From contig NC_082421.1 in assembly GCF_004011695.2 (NCBI RefSeq), positions 743,501 to 807,500 on the forward strand: a stretch of DNA of 64,000 nt, written 5' to 3'. This document shows positions 40,966 to 51,329 of this stretch, piece by piece (positions within the stretch are counted from its first letter, which is position 1; each line of letters starts with the position of its first letter). Under the pieces are notes generated by a model. It was not told the origin of the DNA, did no database searches, and was given only the letters and a program-made list of their open reading frames with translations. The DNA comes from Ascochyta rabiei. Lineage: Eukaryota; Ascomycota; Dothideomycetes; Pleosporales; Didymellaceae. Both the position numbers and the translations under genes were made by a program.

Positions 40966-43602
40966 TCATGTTGACATTGACGCTCCATTTGGCGGACCGC
41001 TGTAGGAGCCATTTGGCGGCTGTGGCGTCCCAGAGCCCTGCCTACTGCTGAAGCTATTCTGTGCTGCAAGGCGTGCCTGTGATTGAGCCACTACCTGCGC
41101 CTGCTGCCTATCGATCATCATCTGTTGAGCATTGCTGGATGGTAGGCCAGTGTAGCCTGTGCGGGTGACAGGGGCTTGTGGAGTGCCGTACTGGGACGGA
41201 CCATAATACGTGCTGGCCATTTGACCCCCCGATGCCACGTACCCAGGTCGCGTTCCGTATGCTGAAGGGGTTGTTGCGGCGCCTGTTTTCATAGGCGATC
41301 CCGTACGTGCTTGTGGCGTGCCATACATCGGTGCGACGTTAGCTGACCTTTGATAATAACCATTCTGGGTCTGCTGCGGTGCATAGCGATTTTGTCCCTG
41401 GGTTTGCGGTGTCCCTTGATAAAATTGTGAGCTCGCAGCACCACCATAGGCACCTGATTGCGAGGGGCGTTGCTGGTAGTACTGACCACCTGGTCGGGGT
41501 GTCTGTAAGTTGTGACTCGGAGTTGCAGCATAGCCTGGCCGCGAAGAAGGAGCGTATGATCCTGCTCCAGCTTGGTAGCTCTGAGAGGGCCCAGATGGTG
41601 AGCGCTGAAACTGTATAGAAGATGATCGGTGCGGTTGAGAGTGATATGCTGGCGCTGCCTGCACTGGACGAGCTGACGAAGATGGTCGCCCGTACTGCGT
41701 ACCGCTGGCGGCGTAAAGAGATTGTGAGCTGGAGCCAGCGCGAGTGAGTGTTGGAGGAGGAACAGCAGCTACTACGGGTGCCTTTGCGAGCCTCGATAGC
41801 TGGTCTTCTTCCATGACTCCCTTGTATTCCTTGGTGTCGAAAAGTATGGTTCGACTGATGTTGAGCTCCTCCAGCTGATCTCCGTTCAACTTAGCAACAA
41901 CATACGGTGGCAGTTGGGAGATCATCAGGGTCAACTGTGATTTGAGAATTTGGTAAACATCGATTTCGTCCGACGAAGGGGTGGAGGGGCTGCCAACCAG
42001 CTGGGCAAGTGACGAATTTTGTACTACCGGCGTGCGAGGATTTGTTGTCAATGATGAATTACGTATCCTTTGATGGGATGCGAGAGTCTCGATGAGCTCT
42101 GATACTTCCCTGAGTATCTCATCTGTATCCTTGTCATGCTCGTGATTTTCTTCGGCGTCAGGGAAAATGTTGTTTTCGATAGGCACGTAGTTCTCCACGG
42201 CGTCTTTGAAATCATCGTCCTCACGGACAGTGCCGTTGGCCTTGGCCTCAGCAAGCCCCTCGGCGTCCAGGAGCTGCGGGTCAATAGGGAATACTTCATG
42301 GAAGCGTTTTTCCCCGACCTTCTGCCACCATACTTTGTTCTTGGTCTCCTCTGGAATTATGGCAGTTGCATCATCGCGGGTGGGTGCGAAGCTAGAGTAT
42401 GCGCTGCGAAACATAGCGTCCTCCTTGGCTTGCTGGACTGCTACCAGAATAGCTTCAGACGGTGGTTGCTGAGCTTCACCAGTGCTCAACGCACGTTGCC
42501 TGCTCTTTTGTCGTGCCGTCGGCGATATCTGGTCTCTGGGCACATCAACCCCTCCGTATCCGAGCCAAAACCCAGCAGACTGACTTTGATGAGCATACGA
42601 CTGAGATCCCTTGCGCTTAGGTCTGGTCGGTTCCGCATGCGCAAATGTGATGGTGTTGCCCTTGCTTGTAGTCGGTCTCATAATCTTGGGGGGGCTGATC
42701 TGCGGTAGATGGGCCGGTGCACGGAAGACTTCACCAATGGTTGTGGGTTTCTTCTTCTTTTCGTCCATTGGATCAAGAAGCGGGAACACCTCGGTGGTCT
42801 GGATGTTCTGGGGCAGGGTAGCCTCTCGAAGGGGCAGGGTGACCTTGACCGAAGTGTCAAAGGCGGGTATAGCATCTGCAGGCGCAATCCTGTGTGGTTG
42901 CTGCAAGCTTGAGAAAAGTTGCTTCGGACCCTGTGCGCTTCCAAAAAGCGTCAAGACAGTTCGACTCGTCGGCTCTGTTTCGTCCTCGTCCGCCTCTTCT
43001 TCTTTGACTGGCCTCGTAGCATCTTCATCTGCTGGAATCTGAGTCGCAATAGTACTATCCGCCTTGTCCTGCTGGGACTGCACTCTTCGTGCCTCTTCAC
43101 GGTCTACGAGGTTGCTGAGAATCTTCTGGAATGCGAGCACCTTGGCCTGAAGCTTCGTTTGCTCGAGGGTTGTTGGGGTGTCAGAGCCACCGGTCGAGGC
43201 CAGAATCTCTGCAGTTGCGCTCTGCACGTCTTCCTCCAGCGCTTGCAGAGAGTCATACGACCCGTCATGGACGCGATCGGTGATGGTCGTAGAGCTGGTC
43301 GACTGTGCCAGCCTGGCGCGTTTGGAGTCAGCTTCGCCAGAGGAGCTGCGGGCCGGCGAGGAGGTGATGGGGTGGGCTAGGATCGAAGGCTGCGTGTCGT
43401 AGCTCTTCAAGATGGACACTACGTCCTCGAGCACTGTCTGCAGGGAGTGCGCAGTTCCATTCGAGGCTTTCTTTTGCGCAGCTGTTGACACGCCATTGGA
43501 AAGTGCCCCGGCCGTGTCGGCGTGCTTCCGTTTCGCGACAGAGGGCGACGTAGGGGCAGTGGGCAGCGAAGGCGGGGTGAGGGCGTTGTTGGCGGCGGCC
43601 AT
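40966..43602 (-). CDS. Large low-complexity protein, probably nuclear, family not recognised
   Basis: Single exon of 878 aa from the ATG at 43602 (MAAANNALTPPSLPTAPTS); the frame stays open 116 codons further, but that part looks like leader sequence. Residues 15-200 carry a basic KRKHAD stretch and a helical VLEDVVSILKSYDTQPS / YDSLQALEEDVQSATAEIL pair. The central part has compact blocks that look conserved: TVLTLFGSAQGPKQLFSSLQ, EVFPLLDPMDEKKKKPTTIGEVFRAPAHLP, AGFWLGYGG, NKVWWQKVGEKRFHEVFP and ILKSQLTLMISQLPPYVVAKLNG. From about residue 600 the sequence is Tyr/Gln/Ser/Gly/Pro-rich and prion-like. I expect a chromatin or transcription complex subunit, but no domain can be named, and this is an inference from composition. 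Confidence 0.65.
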   Translation of the reverse strand: MAAANNALTPPSLPTAPTSPSVAKRKHADTAGALSNGVSTAAQKKASNGTAHSLQTVLEDVVSILKSYDTQPSILAHPITSSPARSSSGEADSKRARLAQSTSSTTITDRVHDGSYDSLQALEEDVQSATAEILASTGGSDTPTTLEQTKLQAKVLAFQKILSNLVDREEARRVQSQQDKADSTIATQIPADEDATRPVKEEEADEDETEPTSRTVLTLFGSAQGPKQLFSSLQQPHRIAPADAIPAFDTSVKVTLPLREATLPQNIQTTEVFPLLDPMDEKKKKPTTIGEVFRAPAHLPQISPPKIMRPTTSKGNTITFAHAEPTRPKRKGSQSYAHQSQSAGFWLGYGGVDVPRDQISPTARQKSRQRALSTGEAQQPPSEAILVAVQQAKEDAMFRSAYSSFAPTRDDATAIIPEETKNKVWWQKVGEKRFHEVFPIDPQLLDAEGLAEAKANGTVREDDDFKDAVENYVPIENNIFPDAEENHEHDKDTDEILREVSELIETLASHQRIRNSSLTTNPRTPVVQNSSLAQLVGSPSTPSSDEIDVYQILKSQLTLMISQLPPYVVAKLNGDQLEELNISRTILFDTKEYKGVMEEDQLSRLAKAPVVAAVPPPTLTRAGSSSQSLYAASGTQYGRPSSSARPVQAAPAYHSQPHRSSSIQFQRSPSGPSQSYQAGAGSYAPSSRPGYAATPSHNLQTPRPGGQYYQQRPSQSGAYGGAASSQFYQGTPQTQGQNRYAPQQTQNGYYQRSANVAPMYGTPQARTGSPMKTGAATTPSAYGTRPGYVASGGQMASTYYGPSQYGTPQAPVTRTGYTGLPSSNAQQMMIDRQQAQVVAQSQARLAAQNSFSSRQGSGTPQPPNGSYSGPPNGASMST

Positions 43603-44216
43603 GGTGATGGAGGGTGCTTTCGCGATGCGCGCGCGATGCTGCAACGCGCTCAGGACGGCCGGAGTCGTGTTGGCTCTAGCAACATGCCCCCAGCAAGAGA
43701 GGCGGGGTCGGCCGAGATATCGACTGCGCGTAGTCGTGCTCGGCTGTGTCCTACAGCGCGCAATCGTTTGGTAGCGAGCTTGCTTTGCGACAGCGATGGC
43801 TGTGGGAGCTGGCGTGTTCGCTGGACAAAGTTCCGCGATGAATGGAACGTGAGAACGGAAGGTGCCAAGGAACGCCTGCAGGTCGCACAGCGAAGGAGCG
43901 CAACACGCTTCACGCTTGTTAGCAGCGACGCTACACTGTAGAAGGCTCACGACGCGGCGATGGCAAGTGACAGCACCCTTTGACAGTGTTGTCGAAGCAT
44001 ACCCACATCACAGCGTCCACTGCATTTGCTGATCGCATCGTTCTGCGAGTTGAGTCGGTTCTCGGTCCTACCTCGGCCGGCATGGGCGGTTGGGAGCGTA
44101 CATCAATTTTCCCAATCCACCTTCCTCTCATTGCAATCGACCTCTACGCGCGTTTGTCACGGTCACTTCTGTCGATGAATGCCCCTAATTCTCTCCCTGG
44201 CAGCTCCAGGTAGCCC
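43603..44216. promoter_or_regulatory. Divergent promoter region of two large single-exon genes
   Basis: Roughly 600 nt between head-to-head starts at 43602 and 44217. Part of it is an upstream extension of the low-complexity gene's open frame without an obvious start context. No repeat or RNA gene is visible. Confidence 0.45.
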
Positions 44217-47200
44217 ATGTCGCCTCTTCTGGCCCTCGGCGCGCCTCGCAGGGCAATGGGTTGGTCTTCTCATCCCAGTCCAAGAGACCGTATAGCTAAC
44301 TCGACACGCCAGCACGCTACGCACCTGCCGACCAATTTCCTCCGACTCCGTCATACATCATATGCAATTTCGCCAGCATGTGTCTCGGCAGTGCCTTATC
44401 GAGAATGCCGGCGAACTGCTCAGCGAACGCGCAGCGACATACCCTTTTCTCTCCATGACGGCACATCGAGCTTTTCGACGCAACACTCTACACCATCTCC
44501 TGAGGATGAGAACGTCGCAGATGAAGGAGGAGAAGAAGACGATATCCTTGGATATTCCTCTGAAGAGGAGAGGTCAAGAGTTGAAGTGGATGAGGATGCG
44601 CTAGAAGCAGAAAGTGCAATCAGTCAGAACACGTCTTGTGCAGCTACGTACTTCCCATTCAAGGCACAAACCAGTCGGAGCTTGAGCAAGGCACAGCGGC
44701 GCAGTCAGCCCACGACTGTGCTGGATTCGATACACTCCTCGGCTCGGCACCTGTACTCGGCTACACCACGTGGAAAAACAGATTTATCGCACACCAGTCC
44801 AAGACGCCACATGCCTGGTGGCCAGTGGCGGCGAACCCCAAGCTCCCTTCCTTCTCCAGTAACGTCACATCAACGCACAACATCGCCTTCCTTGTACTCA
44901 ATCATCTCGAGATACCTTGGACATCTTACTACAGCAGCTTCTCAAGACACGCCATTCACATGTACCCAGCATGAACTTGAATCACTACAACGGGTAGGCT
45001 TGACTCCGAATACTGTGCAAACATGGGCACATTCGCTTCTGGAGACGAACTCCAACGTTGCTGCAAGAATCTTCCAGCACGGCGCTGAAGTACCGCCATT
45101 CTTCCTAGTGCTACTTTTCCTTCGCCGTGAGCACATCAGGGTCTATGCGCTGGGCGTGGTCCTGAACCATATTGGCCTCAGGCTCGAGAGGGACACAATA
45201 AGCTGGAAGACTCTAAAGATTGTAGTCGTACGAGTACTGCGGCATGCCCGTAAGGTATGGCCAGAATCGATCCCCTGGATCTCGAAAATCTTCACAAAAA
45301 AGGCAGCAAGCATTCACAAGGATGACAACGGCACCAAAACCTTCTCGTCTCGCACGCTTGGAGAGCTGACTCACTTTTGCAATAATCTGCTGTCGTTGCT
45401 GTCGCTACCTTCGTCCCTTCGACCAATGATAGCCTCTCGTCACCAGGAGAGCGCTCAGTTTCGCATTCTGCAGTTCATGGCTGGCTACGATCCCTCCATT
45501 GCAGTGACACGCACTGGCTTCCGGGCAGTCGCGCGAATTCAGCTGACACACGGAAAAACTGAACAAGAGAAAGATTGGGCGGAGCTGAAAGGCCCTTCGT
45601 GGCCCCCTTGGAAAGAGAGTCGAACGGCAATGGACGAGGGCAAGGGCTACGAGTATGGTGCCTCACGGGCCTCGAAGATCCTACACCGCATGTTTGAAGC
45701 CGGGTATGCTGCGCGCACCTGGGAAGAAGTGGCTGAGGTGTATGCTGGTTGGGACACCGACTTGAGTCCCACCATCCAGACACGTACCCTGCTACCGTTC
45801 GGGTTCCGAGGCAAGCACGCTCATCGACTTTGGGCAGCGCGCATTCGAACAACCAGAACCAAGAGAGAGGCATGGGCGTGTTTCCTGGCGCATGAAACGT
45901 CGGGCGCACCTGCGCATGAGGAGATATACCTTGCTATGTTCGAGAAGCTGTTCTATCTGGAGGCGCAAAGACGAGTTGAGGGCGAGTCTCAGTACGACGC
46001 GGGCTCCGAAAAATCGCTGGAACACACAGCCGCAGCTTTACTCCCTGGAGACATGAAGGAGGTGCTTCCAGACCCATCCTCGCCTCTACACAACGTCTAT
46101 CTCAGTGAGCCGGTTCCTACATACGAACAATTCTACCGCCGCATGATGAGTAGAAACATGCGGCCTACGAAGAGACTCCTAGCCTTCTTACTCAAGACCT
46201 ACCCTGATTTTGCCACACTTTACAAACTTCTAGAGAAGGCCAAAGACGACTTCAATGGTGGCATTGGGTGTCTCATCACTGGCGACCATGGCGATACTAG
46301 CACTGTCCACGAGATCCCCGGCTACTTTCTCGCTGCATTCATTCGATTCCTTTGCCGATTTGGCCATCCCACAAGAGGGCTTTCTGCCAAAACAACCTTG
46401 TTAGCACCGAATCAGCATGCTCGTCAGTTCCTGTTCAATGAGAACTACCTTCTCGAATACGCCTACGCACTTCTCCTGCACTACAAACCACGCTACCAAC
46501 CTGCGTGGACTGCATTTGCGGAGAGAGTCGTGTTCAGCAGGTTCGGAAACCAGTCTATGTACCATGAGAAGGACAGTGCAATGGGCATAACGGACGTTCA
46601 GTATAAGATTATCACCAAGCTGCTGGATACGTTGGCTTCGATCGACGTCGATGTTGAAGGCGAATTGTTCAACCTCGCCTGCACGGCGACCAGATACGCT
46701 GCACAGGCTGTGCACCGAGGAAATTTCCCTGTGGAGCAAGGCCGCGATTTCTTGGCCACTAGATCCTATCGACTGCGTAAACTCTTCCATAGTTTCGTAG
46801 GCGTCCATGCAGATCCAGAGGTGCCCATCCGTGCGTCCAGCATACCATCGCGCATACCCGGGCCTGCAGAGCTACACGCCTACGTTCGTGCACTCGGTGT
46901 CCTCCGCGATTACGAGGGGCTATATTCCTTCTCCACATGGCTCACCAAGAATAACTCCGAGGTCACAGCACGTGCCCGCGCGCAACACGGCGGTAACGAC
47001 ATGTTGTTCCGGACGCTAGTAGCGTTGAGAGCTGCTACCAGCGGATGGTTAGAAGAAGGACGCGATACTCGACCGACAGCACCTGAAGAGATAAAGCAAC
47101 TCATAAAGGCGCAGATTGCTAGTGTGGAAGAGTGGGGTGGTTGGCCGAGCAAAAAGTACGTTACGTTGTATATTGAAGGTCACGTGAGGAGTTCGACGCC

Positions 47201-47219
47201 CGAGGTTGGTGGACGGTAA
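44217..47219 (+). CDS. Large putative mitochondrial protein, possibly pentatricopeptide-like
   Basis: Single exon of 1000 aa. The first 80 residues are rich in Arg, Ser and Thr and almost free of acidic residues (MSPLLALGAPRRAMGWSS, ECRRTAQRTRSD), which suggests a mitochondrial presequence. An acidic patch (EDENVADEGGEEDD) follows. From about residue 270 the protein is helical, with repeated Leu-rich helix pairs and phrases such as ISWKTLKIVVVRVLRHARKVWPE, GYEYGASRASKILHRMFEAGYAARTWEEVAEVYAGW and PTYEQFYRRMMSRNMRPTKRLLAFLLKTYPDFATLYKLLE; the last is close to a PPR helix pair (MMSRNMRPTxxxxxxLL). Fungal proteins of this build act in mitochondrial RNA metabolism or translation; the assignment is tentative. 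Confidence 0.6.
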   Translation: MSPLLALGAPRRAMGWSSHPSPRDRIANSTRQHATHLPTNFLRLRHTSYAISPACVSAVPYRECRRTAQRTRSDIPFSLHDGTSSFSTQHSTPSPEDENVADEGGEEDDILGYSSEEERSRVEVDEDALEAESAISQNTSCAATYFPFKAQTSRSLSKAQRRSQPTTVLDSIHSSARHLYSATPRGKTDLSHTSPRRHMPGGQWRRTPSSLPSPVTSHQRTTSPSLYSIISRYLGHLTTAASQDTPFTCTQHELESLQRVGLTPNTVQTWAHSLLETNSNVAARIFQHGAEVPPFFLVLLFLRREHIRVYALGVVLNHIGLRLERDTISWKTLKIVVVRVLRHARKVWPESIPWISKIFTKKAASIHKDDNGTKTFSSRTLGELTHFCNNLLSLLSLPSSLRPMIASRHQESAQFRILQFMAGYDPSIAVTRTGFRAVARIQLTHGKTEQEKDWAELKGPSWPPWKESRTAMDEGKGYEYGASRASKILHRMFEAGYAARTWEEVAEVYAGWDTDLSPTIQTRTLLPFGFRGKHAHRLWAARIRTTRTKREAWACFLAHETSGAPAHEEIYLAMFEKLFYLEAQRRVEGESQYDAGSEKSLEHTAAALLPGDMKEVLPDPSSPLHNVYLSEPVPTYEQFYRRMMSRNMRPTKRLLAFLLKTYPDFATLYKLLEKAKDDFNGGIGCLITGDHGDTSTVHEIPGYFLAAFIRFLCRFGHPTRGLSAKTTLLAPNQHARQFLFNENYLLEYAYALLLHYKPRYQPAWTAFAERVVFSRFGNQSMYHEKDSAMGITDVQYKIITKLLDTLASIDVDVEGELFNLACTATRYAAQAVHRGNFPVEQGRDFLATRSYRLRKLFHSFVGVHADPEVPIRASSIPSRIPGPAELHAYVRALGVLRDYEGLYSFSTWLTKNNSEVTARARAQHGGNDMLFRTLVALRAATSGWLEEGRDTRPTAPEEIKQLIKAQIASVEEWGGWPSKKYVTLYIEGHVRSSTPEVGGR

Positions 47220-47725
47220 TATGCATGCGCGTTGCATACTTCAAAGCACACTTTCACGATCTGCCTTACCAAGGTCACCACAAGTTCAATGCCAGCTGTT
47301 TCTCTTTTCTTCTGCCAAACCGGACTCAGACGCGTCTAGAAAAGTTCAATGCATCAAGGAGCTGACGTGAAGTTGTTCCAGCGCCAACTTGAAACGACAA
47401 GTTATTGGCACGTGACGACTTTCTCCACTTGAATCCGAATCAGCCTCATGGAATGCGCCTCCCGCCCCTAGCTTCGAAACCCAGATGGCGCTTCACCCTG
47501 ACTCGAACACGTTCCACATCATGATCGGGTGCAAACGAATGACCTCCTATTCCGCAAAACAGGCAGCTGATCCTAGCATTAACAACCTTGCTTTCCTTTG
47601 TCAGCCTTGCATCTTGCTCTTTCCTTGTACCTTCCTTTACACGTCAAGCATTAGTATACCTAATATCAACTTTGGAGCATCCGTACACGCTCAACGCCGA
47701 ACGTCTCCCGTTCAAACTACCAGCG
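47220..47725. other. Intergenic region between two plus-strand genes
   Basis: The frame of the downstream gene is open from 47588, but the ATG at 47726 is preferred. The 100 nt before it look like a CT-rich leader. No other feature. Confidence 0.5.
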
Positions 47726-48769
47726 ATGACATCGACTACCATTGTCAACAAGAAACTCTCCCTCCTCTCCATTGGATCTTCGGCCGATCTGTATGCAAAC
47801 CGCCAATCACAACTCTTCCGTGAATTGGAACTCCTTCTCGACCTGACCCCGAGCACATTCAGCTCACCTCTCCTATCACTCCCTCAAGAACTCCGGGCAC
47901 AAATCTTCAATTATGTCTTACCTCCTTGCAATGCGCGACCAGAACTGCACTCCTGCCTCTGGGGTGCGGACATGATCGCTGGCGAACCCTGGCGACACTT
48001 GATCTTCGGCTACAACAACAAAGTCCCCAAAGACCTTCGCTTGCGCCCAGAGCTTCTACGCATCAACAAGAAGCTACGCGACGAGATTCTAAGACTGTAC
48101 TGGGGAAGGAGCAAACTCACGCTCCACGCCGAGCTCCGCAACACCAAATTCCAGAACGAGCTCTTCGACTACTCGCCGCACATTTTGAAACTCCCGCTTC
48201 TGTCTTCCGTAACACACGTAAGGTTCTACGTTGAGTGGAACTACACGCTCACAAAGGCTGCCTCCAAAGCGACGAGGCTAGAAGATTATATGCGCATGAC
48301 CGACGACTTCTGCAAAGCCATGGACGAGATCCTGAGCAAGACGGAGAGAGTAGAGGGTATCGAACTCAGCGTCTTGTTTTTCTGGAAGTACAGGAGTGGG
48401 AAGGTGTACAGCCTCACCATGTCGGATCTTTTCGACGTCGAGGATGTGTTGAAAAAATACGCAGAGCCCAAGTGGCTGTCACTCTTGCAGAAATCGCAGT
48501 CGCGATCAAAGAGATCTAGTAGCATTGGCAGCGTATCAATCAACGACCCGGCGGTCACAAGCCCGGGGCTTGGTCAGAGCGCGGGCGTGGGGTACAAGCT
48601 GAGCAGCGAGAAGAAGGGGTTAGAGCAGAGTGGAGGGATGGAGATTTTCGTCAGCACGGATTTGGAGGAGTGTATGGGGAAGAAGAGGAAAGAGGTCGAC
48701 TTCTATGGGAATTTTGCGGTCAACGATATATTGCCGCAGCCGGGATACGAAGCCGCTGTTATGATATGA
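47726..48769 (+). CDS. F-box-like (2EXR-type) protein
   Basis: Single exon, 347 aa. Residues about 45-70 read PLLSLPQELRAQIFNYVLPP, again the Leu-Pro-x-Glu-Leu-Arg pattern of fungal F-box-like proteins, followed by LLRINKKLRDEILRLYWGRSKL, the typical second element. The remainder shows VTHVRFYVEWNYTLT and a Ser-rich, positively charged region at about 250-300. An upstream in-frame ATG (47588) would add a hydrophobic stretch (MLSFVSLASCSFLVPSF) resembling a signal, but such proteins are normally cytosolic, so the shorter form is given. Partners unknown. It resembles the smaller protein at 31051 only in the shared motif. Confidence 0.65.
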   Translation: MTSTTIVNKKLSLLSIGSSADLYANRQSQLFRELELLLDLTPSTFSSPLLSLPQELRAQIFNYVLPPCNARPELHSCLWGADMIAGEPWRHLIFGYNNKVPKDLRLRPELLRINKKLRDEILRLYWGRSKLTLHAELRNTKFQNELFDYSPHILKLPLLSSVTHVRFYVEWNYTLTKAASKATRLEDYMRMTDDFCKAMDEILSKTERVEGIELSVLFFWKYRSGKVYSLTMSDLFDVEDVLKKYAEPKWLSLLQKSQSRSKRSSSIGSVSINDPAVTSPGLGQSAGVGYKLSSEKKGLEQSGGMEIFVSTDLEECMGKKRKEVDFYGNFAVNDILPQPGYEAAVMI

Positions 48770-50292
48770 AGGGTTGATAGGCGCAGTGGAGTAAGACCAA
48801 GCCACACATAACCAGAAGCGCAAGGCATCACCTGCAGCAATTGAGCTCGGCCAGTGGATGTTGAATAGACGGAACACGTCTTCGACATTATGTATGCGCA
48901 CCAAATATCAGATGTTGTCTCTACGCCTTATTTGAACGTGTTGTTAACTCGTCTCGCCGCGCGAGCGCCCCAAATACCATTGTTGTTGATGTTCGAGATT
49001 GCCAGCAACGGCTGACTGTGTGTAACTACTATCGCGGTTGAGGCGCCTACGGCGCTGAGCAAAGTCAGGGAAAGTCATTAAGGCCTCCTGGCCGGCAATG
49101 GAATATCAGTGACCATCTTTTCCCAGCCTAGGTGGCGGCGGCATGCTATTCCCTTGGCCTTGGCGGAACACTATCTCGATAACATATGGTATGATCACGA
49201 TGATAACCACCATAGTTGATAGAGGTCAAGTGTTTGAGCATCGATTGATGAATACACTACGAACGCTCTCTGTGTTTGCGTTCCTGCTTGTGCTTTGGAG
49301 CATATTTCCGACGACACATGATGGAAATCACACCTAGTGCATTTAAGCGTATCATTTCCGATTGTTATACCAACGAATTTCCATACGTACCTTCCTTGTG
49401 TGATGTTTGTATCCTTCTTTCGTAAGCACGCCAGGTGCTGGTGATGTCTGAGGAGGATGCGGTGCTTGAGCACCACTAGATACGTCAGCTTCACTCAGTG
49501 AACACGAGAACGTCTAACATACACTTGGAAAGTTGAGTGTGCCTTGGTCTCCTTGAAAGTATTTGCAGGTGCACATGCAGACTGAGATTGAAAGGCGGAA
49601 AGGTCTGTAGCAGACGCGCACAGGTTAGAGTGGTGAGCTAGTGTGTTGAGCAATGTCAATATCTGCTCGCGAAGGTAGTCGTCATCGGAATAGCTGGATG
49701 TTTGACATACCCCTGTGGCGATGGGTATATCATTCCCAGACCACAGTGGTGTCAGGGTTTCGCCAATGCAGATATCTCCTCTCGACGCTTCCAACATGTA
49801 GGCACCCAAAGTAGCTCAATTGAAGTATTGTAAGTTTACAAGTACTCAAATAAGTACAACTCTCTTGTTCTAATTCATATTCACGGTCAGATATCACGGA
49901 ATATTTCCAGGCGGTAGTATTAAAATGAGAACGAGAGTCTTGTTGCAAGAAACAGAAATGCGATTGATTATGTTGCTTTCCATGTTCTTTTAACTGGGAG
50001 TGGTCCTACTATCGACAACAACCTCGACCGAAGCCAATCACTGTGGGACCAACCACTGACCGCCGGCACATATATTAATCAAAAAATTATGGCAAGTGAC
50101 TTGGCCAAATAGGCTACGAGGAGTGCAGTGCTTAATTGGTCCCCTATTCTGTTATCCTATACCGTCAGAACTTTGCCTGGCCTATTCTTATTAATCCTCA
50201 CACGCAGTCTCTCGGGCATCCCAACGGCTCTATCAACTCAGCTTGAATTAGGAAGATGATTCAAATTCCTCTATGCATTCGAGAGCAAAGTT

Positions 50293-50834
50293 AATCATCT
50301 TGCCAATCCACTCGTTTCTTCGCTCCCTCCACTTCAACCTCTCCATTCGCCGCTTAATCCTATACTCAAACCTGAATTAGACTATTGTCTGGTCACCCAC
50401 TTTCACACGCTACACACATCGTCCACTTTCGATCCAATCGACCGTCCACAGCCACCATAGCCATTGCCGGTGCCATTACTCTCCTATTGGGTATTAAAAC
50501 CGCTAGTCGGCGAGCTCCAGATACGACACGAGCTTTCTCTGGCCTATGTAGCGGACTGCCGAACCACAATGAGTACCAGGTCGCTTGACGTGTTTTCTTG
50601 ACTGGTAGTGATGCGGCAGAGCTTTCTCTGGTACTCGAAGCAGACCGCCAAAACACACCCAGGTGACTGGGAGTGATGCGGCAGAAGCATCTACTAAACC
50701 ACGGCCAGGTCGCTTGCCGTACTTCCTTGACTGAGAGTGATAGAGCGATTGGTGGCCACTTCTTGCAAAGCCCTCTCAACTGCACGGAGGAGCTCGAATC
50801 ATCTCTCAACCCCACCTGGATTGGCAAGATGATT
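50293..50834. repeat. Perfect 18-bp inverted repeat bounding about 540 bp
   Basis: AATCATCTTGCCAATCCA at 50293-50310 has its exact reverse complement at 50817-50834. The enclosed 506 nt have no coding frame of note and include imperfect direct repeats, so the layout is that of a short non-autonomous element (MITE-like). I do not see an obvious target-site duplication. Confidence 0.6.
50533..50735. repeat. Imperfect tandem repeats inside the inverted-repeat segment
   Basis: Three diverged blocks share AGCTTTCTCTGG, a GACYGCCRAA core, CCAGGTCGCTTG and TTGACTGRKAGTGATGCGGCAGA motifs, with period about 65-90 nt. The third block has lost the first motif. Confidence 0.6.
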
Positions 50835-51329
50835 CACGCTGCTCTCAACTGCATGGTTGCGCACGTGACATTGGGGGCTCTGCTTAGGTGGTGCCTGTAT
50901 ATAACAAGTAACTATATAACGTATGAAAGTAGATGACTAGAAAAAAAGTCTGATTGAGGTGAGTATAGAGTGGAGCGGCGCATCGAGAGGTTGAAGTAGA
51001 GAAGTCGGGAGTGACCAAACGCAAGCGAAGATAAGATGATAGAGAGCGAGCGAATTAAACAAGAGAGTCAGGCTGACTCCAGAGCGAAGAAAAGGCGAAG
51101 GAGTTACCAGGAATCTTAACTGAGAGTACCGCATGATAGACACTGGCATAGCCCTGTAGCTGGGAAAGTTGTCGGATCATTCCAAGCTCGTGCTTCGCAC
51201 GAACTGCTGCTGGCCGCTTACTGTGCAATTCCAAGATCTCTCCAGACTAACAACTTGACTTCAAATTGCTGCAACATGCCGGACGTGTCATCAGTCGTAT
51301 AGTCATTGATATAGTACACGTGGAGCCTC

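Larger units (their letters stand above)
48770..51329. other. Gene-poor, partly AT-rich region
   Basis: 2.5 kb without a convincing gene. It is AT-rich around 49800-50400 and contains the inverted repeat and tandem blocks listed separately. A minus-strand frame of 104 codons (49495-49809) has five cysteines but neither a signal peptide nor a clear splice partner. The stretch may hold an old, mutated transposable-element remnant. Confidence 0.55.

Noticed and set aside
49495..49948. Possible small cysteine-containing protein on the minus strand (about 104 codons)
   Set aside because: No signal peptide, no clear splice partner for the GTGTATG donor-like site at its end, and it lies in an AT-rich, repeat-prone region; undecided rather than supported.
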